DNA from: Aliterella sp. RAGGC_92
GTDB taxonomy: Bacteria; Cyanobacteriota; Cyanobacteriia; Cyanobacteriales; Chroococcidiopsidaceae
Assembly: GCA_030826005.1 (NCBI GenBank)
Contig: JAPJOW010000050.1
Coordinates: forward strand, 1 to 21,700
Direction of reading: 5' to 3'
DNA: 21,700 nucleotides
The notes under the pieces were generated by a model. It searched no databases, was not told the DNA's origin, and saw only the letters and a program-made list of their open reading frames with translations. The position numbers and the translations under genes are program-made. Shown piece by piece: positions 14,201 to 21,700 of this stretch (the stretch's first letter is position 1; each line of letters opens with the position of its first letter).

Positions 14201-15094
14201 TCATGTGGGAATAGGATATTCTGTTTCCCAATTTTTTTCAGCTTTTATCGTCTGCTCTAGTAACTGAGCAAGTTGAATATGTAGGTTGTGGCTGGCTTTG
14301 TATGCCAAAAAATGAGCAACAGGCAAATTTTTTACCAAGCTCAAATCTCCCACTAAGTCTAAAATTTTATGACGTACTGGTTCATTTGCAAATCGTAAGG
14401 GCGGATTTAACCACCCCAGCGCGCGATCGCAAACTAAAGCATTATCCAAGTTTCCGCCCTTAATTAAACCTTGTTGCCGTAATGCTTCAATTTGGTGAGC
14501 TAACCCAAAAGTTCGAGCCGGGGCAATTTCTTGGGCAAAAGAATGTTCGTTTAGCGCCCCAACAGCCCAGCTATGCCACTGATTGCCGATTTCTGGTACG
14601 TCAAAGTCGATTCCGTAAGTAAAGCGCGTTGCTGGGGCTGGCAAGGCGGCGACAAAGGCATCTTGGTGACGTACCCAAATTGGTTGAGTTAGAAATGGAG
14701 GCGATCGCTTTAGCGACGATGAGACTAAGCCGACTTTGGCAATTTCGTCTACCCAATTTTGGGCAGATCCATCTAATAGAGGCATTTCGGGGCCATTTAT
14801 TTCAATTCGGGCATCATCTACGCCCATGCCTGATAAGGCGGCGAGGATATGTTCTACCGTACGGATGCCAGCCTCTTTTGCACCTAATTGAGTTGATAAA
14901 ACTGTATCAGTTACGGCGGCAACTTGGGCGGGGATCGCAGGCATTTGGGGCAAATCTACCCGCACGAAGTAGCGTCCTTCTCCGGGCGCAGGTAAAACAC
15001 GTACTGTTGTATTTACACCGCTATGCAACCCTACTCCCGACAAGCTAAATTGGTTAGCTAAAGTCTGCCTAGCCGTTTGTTGCCCCTCACTCAT
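14201..15094 (-). CDS. lpxC: UDP-3-O-acyl-N-acetylglucosamine deacetylase
   Basis: This 297-residue protein catalyses the committed, zinc-dependent deacetylation step of lipid A synthesis. Expected metal ligands are present: His82 in TVEHILAALSGMG, His242 and Asp246 in RHKILDLVGD; the catalytic Glu81 and His269 (YKASHNLH) are also kept. The N-terminus (LANQFSLSGVGLHSG) is typical. The ATG overlaps the bamA stop by one base (TAATG), with AGGAG upstream inside bamA. The fusion with FabZ found in some phyla is absent; fabZ is a separate gene downstream. Confidence 0.97.
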   Translation of the reverse strand: MSEGQQTARQTLANQFSLSGVGLHSGVNTTVRVLPAPGEGRYFVRVDLPQMPAIPAQVAAVTDTVLSTQLGAKEAGIRTVEHILAALSGMGVDDARIEINGPEMPLLDGSAQNWVDEIAKVGLVSSSLKRSPPFLTQPIWVRHQDAFVAALPAPATRFTYGIDFDVPEIGNQWHSWAVGALNEHSFAQEIAPARTFGLAHQIEALRQQGLIKGGNLDNALVCDRALGWLNPPLRFANEPVRHKILDLVGDLSLVKNLPVAHFLAYKASHNLHIQLAQLLEQTIKAEKNWETEYPIPT

Positions 15095-17436
15095 TAGAAT
15101 CTTTCTCCTATACCAAAGTGCAAGCGGCTGTCGCCTTCATCGGTGAACCCGTAATCGATCCGAATTGGACCTAAAGGTGATTGTACTCTTACGCCTAAAC
15201 CGTAGCCAAAGCCACTTCCCGATTTGCCGCGTATTCCTGCCGGGTCGCCAGGGACTTCGCTACCACTACCTAAATCTGTACCAACATCAAAAAATAGCGC
15301 TCCGCCGACAATTGAAAATACGGGAAAGCGGTATTCGGCAGTAGCTTGTACAAAACTCCGTCCGCTACCCAAATCCCCTTCATCGTAACCCCGCACCGAG
15401 TTACTACCGCCTAACAAGAAAGCTTCATAAGGTGGCAAATCTCCTAGTACCGTACCGCCTTGAATGTTAAAAGCCAGAGTTTGCGGCCCGTCACTAAAGT
15501 TAATTAAACTCACAGGGAAGTATTGACTGTAGCTACCTCTAACGCGATTAAGCAAAATATTACCCGAACCTACGGGGATGGATTGCTCGACCCCAAACCG
15601 GACTAGAGAGCCACTTGTAGGTCGCAGGGCATCGTTACGGCGATCGCGTACTGCCCCAGCTTGCAATGTTAGTAAGTCATCCGTGCCACTGCCACTAAAA
15701 CTTAAATCGTTGCCGAATTCATCTTCTGGGCTAAGATCGCCGTCGCTATCGCGGATAGATACTCGTTGATACTCTAAACCCGCCGAAGCTGTCCATTCAG
15801 ATTTTTGCAGGGGGTTTTTGGACAAGGGACGGGTAAAGTTTACGCCGCCGCCCAGTCGCAGAATGCGGGGGCGATCTCCATCTCCATCTTCATCGGGTAA
15901 GGTAACTTCAGTTTCGCCACCGTCAAAAATTAGCGAAGTTGTCCGCCGTCTAAAGGTATTAACCGTGTACGATGTCCGATAAGGATCGCCAGCAATCCAA
16001 GGATCGGTAAAGCGCAAGTCAAATAATAGTTCTCGTTCGCCGATTTGAAATTCTGCGCCTAAGTCTTGATTATTACCGCCTAAGTTCTGCTCTTGATAGC
16101 TCAAACTACCAAATAAGCCACTTGACGTACTAAAACCCGCCCCTGCGCCTACTGAACCACTATTTTTCTCATCAACGTTGACAACTACTATTACTTTTCG
16201 GGGATCTTCACCGGGGTTGAGGGAGACATTTACGTCTTCAAACAAACCTAACCCAAATACTCTTTGTAAATCTCTTTGGACGGTAGTGCGGTTAAATATT
16301 TGTCCGGGCTTTAATTCTAGTTCGCGGGTAACAATAAATTCACGAGTGCGCCCTTTAATCGGGTTGCCTTCATCGTCGGTAGCATCTCCTTCTTTATTGC
16401 GGAAGCTAACTTGAATATCTTCAATTACGCCTTCTGCTACCGCTAGAGTTACCGTACCATCGGCGGCTACTTCTGGGGCTTCGTTTACCTGGGCTAAAAC
16501 ATAGCCGTTGTCTTGATACCATTTATTTAATCGTTTGATGCCTTCTTGAAAGCGGCGCAAATTAAGAATGCTGCCGTATTGTTCCTTAAATATGTCATCG
16601 ACGATTTTTTCAGGTAGCACCGAAGGCACGTTTGTGCCAGTATTTGCCTGGACTCTGACGGCGCGTAAAATTGGATTGGGTTGAACGATAAATGTCACTC
16701 GCACTCCCAAAGGCGTGTCTGTAGGTTCGGCGCGGACGTTGGCAAAAAATCCCGTCGCAAAAATGGCATTGATATCTTCTTGTAATTGCGATCGCGTGGC
16801 GGTACGTCCGGGCTGGGTTCTAATTGCTTGATAAACTTCGTTTTCCAATTCTGGCGTTAGCTGTCCTTCTTGAGCTTGGACTGCTACTTCTCCAACTAGC
16901 ACTTCTGGGTTGGCTTGGGAGTCAGCTTCTGGGGTAGTACTATCTGGCGTGGGGGTAGCCGGAGGCGCTGGATTGCCGGGCGTTTGGGGGTTTGGTTGAG
17001 GAGTATTATTTTCAATTGTCGGCGCGCGATCGCCTGGGGTAATATCAAACTCTAGTTGATTTGGCGTTTCTTGTTGGGGAGTTCCTTCTGTTCCGGGTGC
17101 GGGTGTAATTGGTACGGGCGGATTTACGGGCGTATTTGTATCGGTTGTTGATTGATTGGGTGTAGTTGAGGGGGTGCCGGGCGCTGGGGTTTGGGCTATT
17201 TCTTGCACAGAAAAAATTGTTTCTACTACTACACTATTGCTAGGAATTGATTTACTTTTTAATTCCTGGTTTGAACGATCAACTTTTTTCAGCACCGATT
17301 GCGGTGTTTTGGCGCTCGGCGGTTGGGCTTGGGCAATTTTTGGGCTAAAAATTGAACTAGCAGAAATTGCCACGATTAACCATACAGCATTTATTGGGCG
17401 CAATTTTAGTACCCAATGAGGAAAAATTATTGGCAT
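15094..17436 (-). CDS. bamA: Outer-membrane beta-barrel assembly protein BamA / Omp85
   Basis: From the ATG at 17436 the protein has 780 residues; TTG at 17493 and in-frame GTGs between are alternatives, none with a good ribosome-binding site. A signal peptide (INAVWLIVAISASSIFSPKIAQAQ) comes first. It is followed by a linker of about 95 residues very rich in Pro, Thr and Gln (about 83-177), seen in cyanobacterial Omp85 proteins. Then come three POTRA domains (about 178-430) and the C-terminal 16-strand barrel, ending HFGIGERF with the terminal Phe of the beta signal. The barrel has the VRGYDEGDLGSG (VRGF/Y) loop motif. It inserts outer-membrane proteins and heads the lpx gene cluster, so it couples protein and lipid supply for the outer membrane. 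Confidence 0.95.
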   Translation of the reverse strand: MPIIFPHWVLKLRPINAVWLIVAISASSIFSPKIAQAQPPSAKTPQSVLKKVDRSNQELKSKSIPSNSVVVETIFSVQEIAQTPAPGTPSTTPNQSTTDTNTPVNPPVPITPAPGTEGTPQQETPNQLEFDITPGDRAPTIENNTPQPNPQTPGNPAPPATPTPDSTTPEADSQANPEVLVGEVAVQAQEGQLTPELENEVYQAIRTQPGRTATRSQLQEDINAIFATGFFANVRAEPTDTPLGVRVTFIVQPNPILRAVRVQANTGTNVPSVLPEKIVDDIFKEQYGSILNLRRFQEGIKRLNKWYQDNGYVLAQVNEAPEVAADGTVTLAVAEGVIEDIQVSFRNKEGDATDDEGNPIKGRTREFIVTRELELKPGQIFNRTTVQRDLQRVFGLGLFEDVNVSLNPGEDPRKVIVVVNVDEKNSGSVGAGAGFSTSSGLFGSLSYQEQNLGGNNQDLGAEFQIGERELLFDLRFTDPWIAGDPYRTSYTVNTFRRRTTSLIFDGGETEVTLPDEDGDGDRPRILRLGGGVNFTRPLSKNPLQKSEWTASAGLEYQRVSIRDSDGDLSPEDEFGNDLSFSGSGTDDLLTLQAGAVRDRRNDALRPTSGSLVRFGVEQSIPVGSGNILLNRVRGSYSQYFPVSLINFSDGPQTLAFNIQGGTVLGDLPPYEAFLLGGSNSVRGYDEGDLGSGRSFVQATAEYRFPVFSIVGGALFFDVGTDLGSGSEVPGDPAGIRGKSGSGFGYGLGVRVQSPLGPIRIDYGFTDEGDSRLHFGIGERF

Positions 17437-17531
17437 TTTATTGAAATTATTAATCACGTCCACACACCATAAATTAGAGCTACAGGCTTTCAAGTTACCG
17501 AACTGAAGTAAGAATTAAACGCATAATTTTT

Positions 17532-18278
17532 TCATTTTTCTTGCTTGTTACTAGCACGATCGCGAGCTAAAACTCTTTCTAAAACTTGCTGATAAGCGTT
17601 TTCTACTTTACCTAAATCTTGACGAAAGCGGTCTTTATCCATAACGCGATTTTTAGAATCTGATTCTAAGTTATCCCAAAGACGGCAAGTATCTGGGCTA
17701 ATTTCATCAGCTAAAAGTAGTTTGCCGTTGCTATCTGTACCAAACTCTAGTTTGAAATCAACTAAAGTCAAGTTACAGGCTAAGAAAAACTCCTGGAGGT
17801 AGCGATCGCACGCTTTGGCAAGCTCTTGGAGTTGGTCAATTTGACTTTCCGTTGCGAGTTTTAGTAATAATAGGCGATCGCGGGTCAATAAAGGATCTCC
17901 CAAAGCATCATTTTTATAGTAAAACTCTACCAGTGGTCGCTCTAAAACTGTCCCCAAAGGCAATCCTGTTTGTTGACATAAACTACCCGCAGCAATGTTC
18001 CTGACAACTACTTCTAAGGGTAAAATTTTTACTTTTTTGACCCGCATTTGGTTCAAACTTGGGCAGTCGATGGCGTGAGTAGCAATACCATACTGTTCTA
18101 AATATTGAAACAATACCTGAGATATTTGGCAATTAATTTTGCCTTTACCGCTAATACTGCCGCGCTTGAGGGCATTAAAAGCGGTAGCATCGTCTTTAAA
18201 TTCAGCAATAACAATTTCTGGATCTTCTGTAGCGTAAATAATTTTCGCTTTGCCTTCGTAAAGTAGTGTGCGGGACAT
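17532..18278 (-). CDS. purC: Phosphoribosylaminoimidazole-succinocarboxamide synthase
   Basis: The protein has 248 residues, the usual length for bacterial SAICAR synthetase. It condenses CAIR with aspartate using ATP in purine synthesis. Typical segments are LLYEGKAKIIYATEDPEIVIAEFKDDATAFN at the N-terminus (given here as a region, residues 5-35), RVKKVKILPLEVVVRNIAAGS, VDFKLEFG and DEISPDTCRLWD. It lies 95 bp upstream of the bamA ATG on the same strand, the order known from other cyanobacteria. A small hairpin stands in the 81-bp gap upstream. Confidence 0.97.
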   Translation of the reverse strand: MSRTLLYEGKAKIIYATEDPEIVIAEFKDDATAFNALKRGSISGKGKINCQISQVLFQYLEQYGIATHAIDCPSLNQMRVKKVKILPLEVVVRNIAAGSLCQQTGLPLGTVLERPLVEFYYKNDALGDPLLTRDRLLLLKLATESQIDQLQELAKACDRYLQEFFLACNLTLVDFKLEFGTDSNGKLLLADEISPDTCRLWDNLESDSKNRVMDKDRFRQDLGKVENAYQQVLERVLARDRASNKQEK

Positions 18279-18298
18279 GATAGTTTAGGTGATGGCAA

Positions 18299-18321
18299 TA
18301 AGCCTACAAAAAGCAGGCTTA
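18299..18321 (-). repeat. Hairpin TAAGCCT/AGGCTTA between the GGDEF-EAL gene and purC
   Basis: Seven-bp perfect arms (18299-18305, 18315-18321) flank a 9-nt loop rich in T on the minus strand. It lies 38 bp past the GGDEF-EAL stop and 20 bp before the purC ATG. No U-run follows the stem, so it is a poor terminator; it could be a partial terminator or a leader element of purC. Confidence 0.4.
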
Positions 18322-18359
18322 ACTATTCTACCTGTCGCGTGCAGTCGAAGTAATTTTAC

Positions 18360-21300
18360 CTAAGTTGCCCAAAATTCTAGTCCTTCACCTTTTTCGGTAC
18401 TGCTAAAATACTCTCTTTCTCTAGCAATCAAAGCTTCGGCAGACATCGCATCTAGAGGTCTAGAAAAATAATAGCCTTGAGCGTAGTTACATTTAAGCGA
18501 TTTAAGTTGGTACATTTGGGTTTTTGTCTCAATACCTTCAGCGACGGTATCCATACCCAAATTCCAAGCAAGTCCAACTACTGTACGAATAATTTCTATC
18601 TTACCTAGTTCCGTATCAACGCCCGTAACAAACGAGCGGTCAATTTTTAATGTATCGATCGGGAAACTGTGCATATAGTTTAAAGATGAGTAGCCCGTGC
18701 CAAAGTCATCTAAAGATAAGCGCACGCCCAATTTTTGCATTTGTACAAGCATGGCGGCTACGCGCTCGGCATTTTCTACCAGTACGCTTTCAGTAATTTC
18801 TAGTTTCAAAAAGCGACTTTCTAGCCCAGTTAGCTGTAAAACTTTTTCTATTTGATCGAGCAAATCTGCTTGGGCAAATTGTTTTGTTGATAAGTTAACG
18901 CTGATAACTAACGAGGGTTTGCCAGAAAATTGCTCTTGCCACAATCTTAACTGGCGGCACGCTTCGCGTAGCGTCCAATAGCCAATAGCGTTGATTAAGC
19001 CTGTTTCTTCAGCCATTGGAATAAATTGGGTGGGAGGAATTAAACCGCGCTCTGGGTGCTGCCAGCGAATTAGAGCTTCAAAGCCAGCAATACGAAAGTT
19101 TTTGAGCGATATAATTGGCTGATAGCATAAAACAAATTCTTCTCGTCCAACGGCACCGCGCAGATCGTTTTCTAACTGCAACATCGCCATTGCTTTAGAG
19201 TGGATAGAGCGATCGAAAATTTGATAGCATTCTCTGCCATTTCCTTGAGTTTTAATGCGATACATAGTCATATCTGCATCGCGTAAAATATCTTCCGCTT
19301 GCTGGTAATTTGCGCTACTTAAAGCAATCCCAATACTAACAGTGCTAAATACCTCATTGCCTTTAATATTGAAGGGCAGTGCTAGTTGTTCTTGAATGCG
19401 TTGGGCAACTTGAGTCGCGTTATCGATGCCTTTAATGTTGTCAAGTAAAATTGTAAATTCGTCGCCCCCCAAGCGGGCAACTGTATCTTCAGGGCGCACG
19501 CAAGCTTCTAAAGTGCGGGCGATTTCTATTAACAAGCGATCGCCTATATTATGCCCCAAGCTATCGTTGACGACTTTAAAGCGATCTAAGTCTAAAAACA
19601 GTACGGCAAATAAATATGCTTGGTTTTGGGCGACGCGGGCAATTACGTCTTCTAAGCGCTCCATAAATAAGCGCCGATTGACTAACCCTGTCAAGCTATC
19701 GCGCTCGGATTCGTATCGCAACTGAGCTTCGGCGGCTTTCTTTTGAGTAATATCTGTTTGAGAACCTGCTAGGCGGTAACGCTTACCTTCCTTGTCGCTA
19801 ACGGCTAGTCCTCGTACTAACATCCAGCGCTCTTGTCCGTCTTGGTGCTGAATGCGATACTCGTTTTCTAAGTACGGCGATTTTCCAGCTAAATGATTTG
19901 CGATCGCGCTTGTTAAGCGTTCGATGTCATCAGGATGGACGCGGCTAAACCAACTTTCTTTGTTATTGCCTATTTCTCCTGGGGTTAAGCCGAGCATTTC
20001 TTGCCAGCGAGGAGAAAAATAAATTTCCTCCGTTAATAAATTCCAATCCCATAATCCATCGTTAGCGCCTTGCGCCGCTAAAGCGTATCTTTCTTCACTT
20101 GCTTGTAAGGCTTGTTGAGTAATTCTCCGTTCTTCTTCTACACTAATAGCTGCGGCTATAATTCCGAGTATTTTGCGATCGGCATGGCTGGGAATAAAGT
20201 TTTTTTGGTAAAGGGCGCATACCGTGCCTATAGTCGTGCCTCCACACTTGACAATCTGACCGATATAAGTTTGCAATTTGTATTGCTTTACGTTTGGTTC
20301 GGTCTGAGCGTATTTAGAATTAAGCAAATCGTTAACTACGAATACTTCATCGCGCCCAATAGCGATCGCGTCATTACAAATGCTACCCTCAAGGCTATGT
20401 ACCAGTTTGTAGTCTTCTGGAGTCTGCCATTGTCCTACGGCGTACAAGATTCCTTCATCTAGGCGGTTATACAAAGCACAGCTTGCTTCTAATAGTTCTC
20501 CACACAAGGCAGTAAGTTGATTGATATTGGCACTTGGTTCAGTTTTAAAACTTAAAAAGCATTGATTAATTTTTTCTAGTCTTTCTTCTGCTTTTTTGCG
20601 TTCGGTAATATCTCTTTTTACGGCAACATGGTGAGTAATTAATCCAGCTAAGTTAAATACTGGCGAAATAGTTACGTCTTGATGGTAAAGCCTACCATCT
20701 TTGCGTTTGCCAATATAACTACCACTCCATACTTTACCGTCACTTAAAGTACTTGCTATTTCTCGATAAAAGGCTAAGTCGTGCTTTCCGCTTCTTAATA
20801 ATGCCGCAGAGGTTTTGCCAATTGCTTCCGCAGGTTTGTAGCCAGTGATTGTCTCAAAAGCCGGGTTAACATATATAAACCTTGCTTCTGTATCGGTAAT
20901 TTCTATGGCTTCGGCAGCGTGAGCGATTGCTGTAGCTAGAAGATTTTTTTCTTCCTCAGCTTGCTGGCGATCGCGTAAATGCGCTTGTCGGGGACTAATA
21001 TCTTCGGCGACGCAAACTATACCTTGAATTTGCCCTCTTTCGTCTCGCATTGTATAAATTGATAAAGATATAGGTAGGAAGTCACCATTTCTTTTTAAAT
21101 AAGTAGTTTCAATATTTTTTACTTCTTGTTTATCTAAAGCCTCGATTATTTCTAATTGGGAAAATATTTTTGTAAATGGTTGGGCAATTAATTCTTTGTT
21201 TTCATAATTTAAGTAATTTAAAGTTGCTTGATTAACTTTGATAATTATTTTATTTTCATCTAACACTACTAAACTGTTAATTATTGTATTAATGATGTTG

Positions 21301-21700
21301 TCGATGTAAGTATTAGATGCTGTTGTATTTAAAGTTTCATCTGTTTGATTAAAAGCTTTTGCTAAACTGCCAAGTTCATCTTTATTTTTTATTTCTATTT
21401 TTGTTTGCCAATCTCCTTGAGCAATTCTTGCGGCTGCTTTTTTTAGCTGAATTATTGGCTGAGAAATAGCGCGAGATAGTAATAAAATTACCATGATACT
21501 CGTTGTAAATATTAACCCTATTAAAACGCTTATTAATGTATTGTTACGCGCAATAGCTTGTGCAATATTTGTGGTTTTATCGATTAGTTCTGTTTGGGCG
21601 TTTACAGTTGCTTTTTCAACTAAAGGAGTTAATGTATTTTCAAAATATGGTTCTAAAGATCGATTTAAAAAAAGTTTGGCTTTATTAGCATCTACATTAG
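18360..21700 (-). CDS. Membrane HAMP-PAS-PAS-GAF-PAS-GGDEF-EAL c-di-GMP enzyme, N-terminus missing
   Basis: The frame is open to the right edge (1,113 codons seen), so the sensor N-terminus is cut. A membrane segment (LISVLIGLIFTTSIMVILLL, about 21550-21470) leads into HAMP (about 21480-21310), PAS (about 21300-20990), PAS (about 20945-20600), GAF (about 20540-20130), PAS (about 20085-19740), GGDEF (about 19720-19215) and EAL (about 19170-18420). GGDEF is exact (19455-19469) and RPED five residues before it is an inhibitory I-site, so cyclase activity with product feedback is expected. EAL is also complete: FEALIRW, VNLSTKQF, LEITES, DDFGTGYSS, LKID, AEGIET and QGYYFSRP. Both making and breaking c-di-GMP are therefore possible. 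The residues before the membrane segment suggest a helical periplasmic sensor region. Confidence 0.93.
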   Translation of the reverse strand, partial: NVDANKAKLFLNRSLEPYFENTLTPLVEKATVNAQTELIDKTTNIAQAIARNNTLISVLIGLIFTTSIMVILLLSRAISQPIIQLKKAAARIAQGDWQTKIEIKNKDELGSLAKAFNQTDETLNTTASNTYIDNIINTIINSLVVLDENKIIIKVNQATLNYLNYENKELIAQPFTKIFSQLEIIEALDKQEVKNIETTYLKRNGDFLPISLSIYTMRDERGQIQGIVCVAEDISPRQAHLRDRQQAEEEKNLLATAIAHAAEAIEITDTEARFIYVNPAFETITGYKPAEAIGKTSAALLRSGKHDLAFYREIASTLSDGKVWSGSYIGKRKDGRLYHQDVTISPVFNLAGLITHHVAVKRDITERKKAEERLEKINQCFLSFKTEPSANINQLTALCGELLEASCALYNRLDEGILYAVGQWQTPEDYKLVHSLEGSICNDAIAIGRDEVFVVNDLLNSKYAQTEPNVKQYKLQTYIGQIVKCGGTTIGTVCALYQKNFIPSHADRKILGIIAAAISVEEERRITQQALQASEERYALAAQGANDGLWDWNLLTEEIYFSPRWQEMLGLTPGEIGNNKESWFSRVHPDDIERLTSAIANHLAGKSPYLENEYRIQHQDGQERWMLVRGLAVSDKEGKRYRLAGSQTDITQKKAAEAQLRYESERDSLTGLVNRRLFMERLEDVIARVAQNQAYLFAVLFLDLDRFKVVNDSLGHNIGDRLLIEIARTLEACVRPEDTVARLGGDEFTILLDNIKGIDNATQVAQRIQEQLALPFNIKGNEVFSTVSIGIALSSANYQQAEDILRDADMTMYRIKTQGNGRECYQIFDRSIHSKAMAMLQLENDLRGAVGREEFVLCYQPIISLKNFRIAGFEALIRWQHPERGLIPPTQFIPMAEETGLINAIGYWTLREACRQLRLWQEQFSGKPSLVISVNLSTKQFAQADLLDQIEKVLQLTGLESRFLKLEITESVLVENAERVAAMLVQMQKLGVRLSLDDFGTGYSSLNYMHSFPIDTLKIDRSFVTGVDTELGKIEIIRTVVGLAWNLGMDTVAEGIETKTQMYQLKSLKCNYAQGYYFSRPLDAMSAEALIAREREYFSSTEKGEGLEFWAT

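Noticed and set aside
14629..15048. Plus-strand 139-codon frame opposite lpxC
   Set aside because: Antisense to a strongly conserved gene; composition is Leu/Arg/His-rich as expected of a shadow frame.
18299..18321. Similarity of the hairpin loop (GCTTTTTGTA) to phage attachment cores
   Set aside because: No integrase or tRNA is near, and the resemblance is limited to a short T-run.
1..21700. CRISPR arrays, tRNA or rRNA genes, insertion sequences
   Set aside because: I saw no spaced direct repeats, tRNA-like cloverleaf, rRNA sequence or transposase motif on either strand.

Overview
The window looks like chromosomal DNA from a cyanobacterium. The octamer GCGATCGC (HIP1, the cyanobacterial palindrome) recurs throughout. 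Several genes are typical of the phylum: a ComFB-family protein, an ECF sigma factor of the SigG type, an Omp85 with a Pro/Thr-rich linker, and the order bamA-lpxC-fabZ-lpxA-lpxB behind purC. Genus cannot be fixed from sequence alone.

Left part (1-5107). Two minus-strand genes encode envelope proteins: a truncated exported protein of unknown function and a predicted lipoprotein with a retropepsin-type aspartic protease domain. On the plus strand follow a secreted M23 peptidase, a ComFB-type protein (a family reported to bind c-di-GMP), a 64-residue membrane protein, a SigG-like ECF sigma factor and its probable membrane anti-sigma factor. The block closes with a clear intrinsic terminator at 5075-5107. 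An ECF-type promoter (GGAACTT...GTC) sits just upstream of the sigma gene, suggesting autoregulation. A 10-bp inverted repeat spans this promoter and ends in the sigma start codon.

Middle part (5100-11454). On the minus strand are a gamma-glutamylcyclotransferase-like gene, a D12-class adenine DNA methyltransferase, and a protein overlapping the methyltransferase by 8 nt that is probably its cognate restriction endonuclease. The pair is much more AT-rich than its neighbours, so it is probably acquired. Divergent from it lies leuS, whose 3' end overlaps by 21 nt the 3' end of a cytosine-5 DNA methyltransferase. That methyltransferase keeps all its core motifs, but motif I lies upstream of the first ATG. 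The only position that fits a start is an ATC codon overlapping the lpxB stop as TAATC.

Right part (10180-21700). Everything is on the minus strand and may form one long transcription unit: a multidomain TM-HAMP-PAS-PAS-GAF-PAS-GGDEF-EAL protein cut by the window edge, purC, bamA, lpxC, fabZ, lpxA, lpxB and the cytosine methyltransferase. The four lipid-A/fatty-acid genes plus bamA supply outer-membrane lipid and beta-barrel assembly. bamA/lpxC and lpxA/lpxB are coupled by 1-nt stop/start overlaps.

I do not see a proven new system. The best leads are the unusual methyltransferase start at the end of the lpx operon, the unassigned endonuclease of the modification pair, and the promoter/inverted-repeat arrangement controlling the sigma factor.
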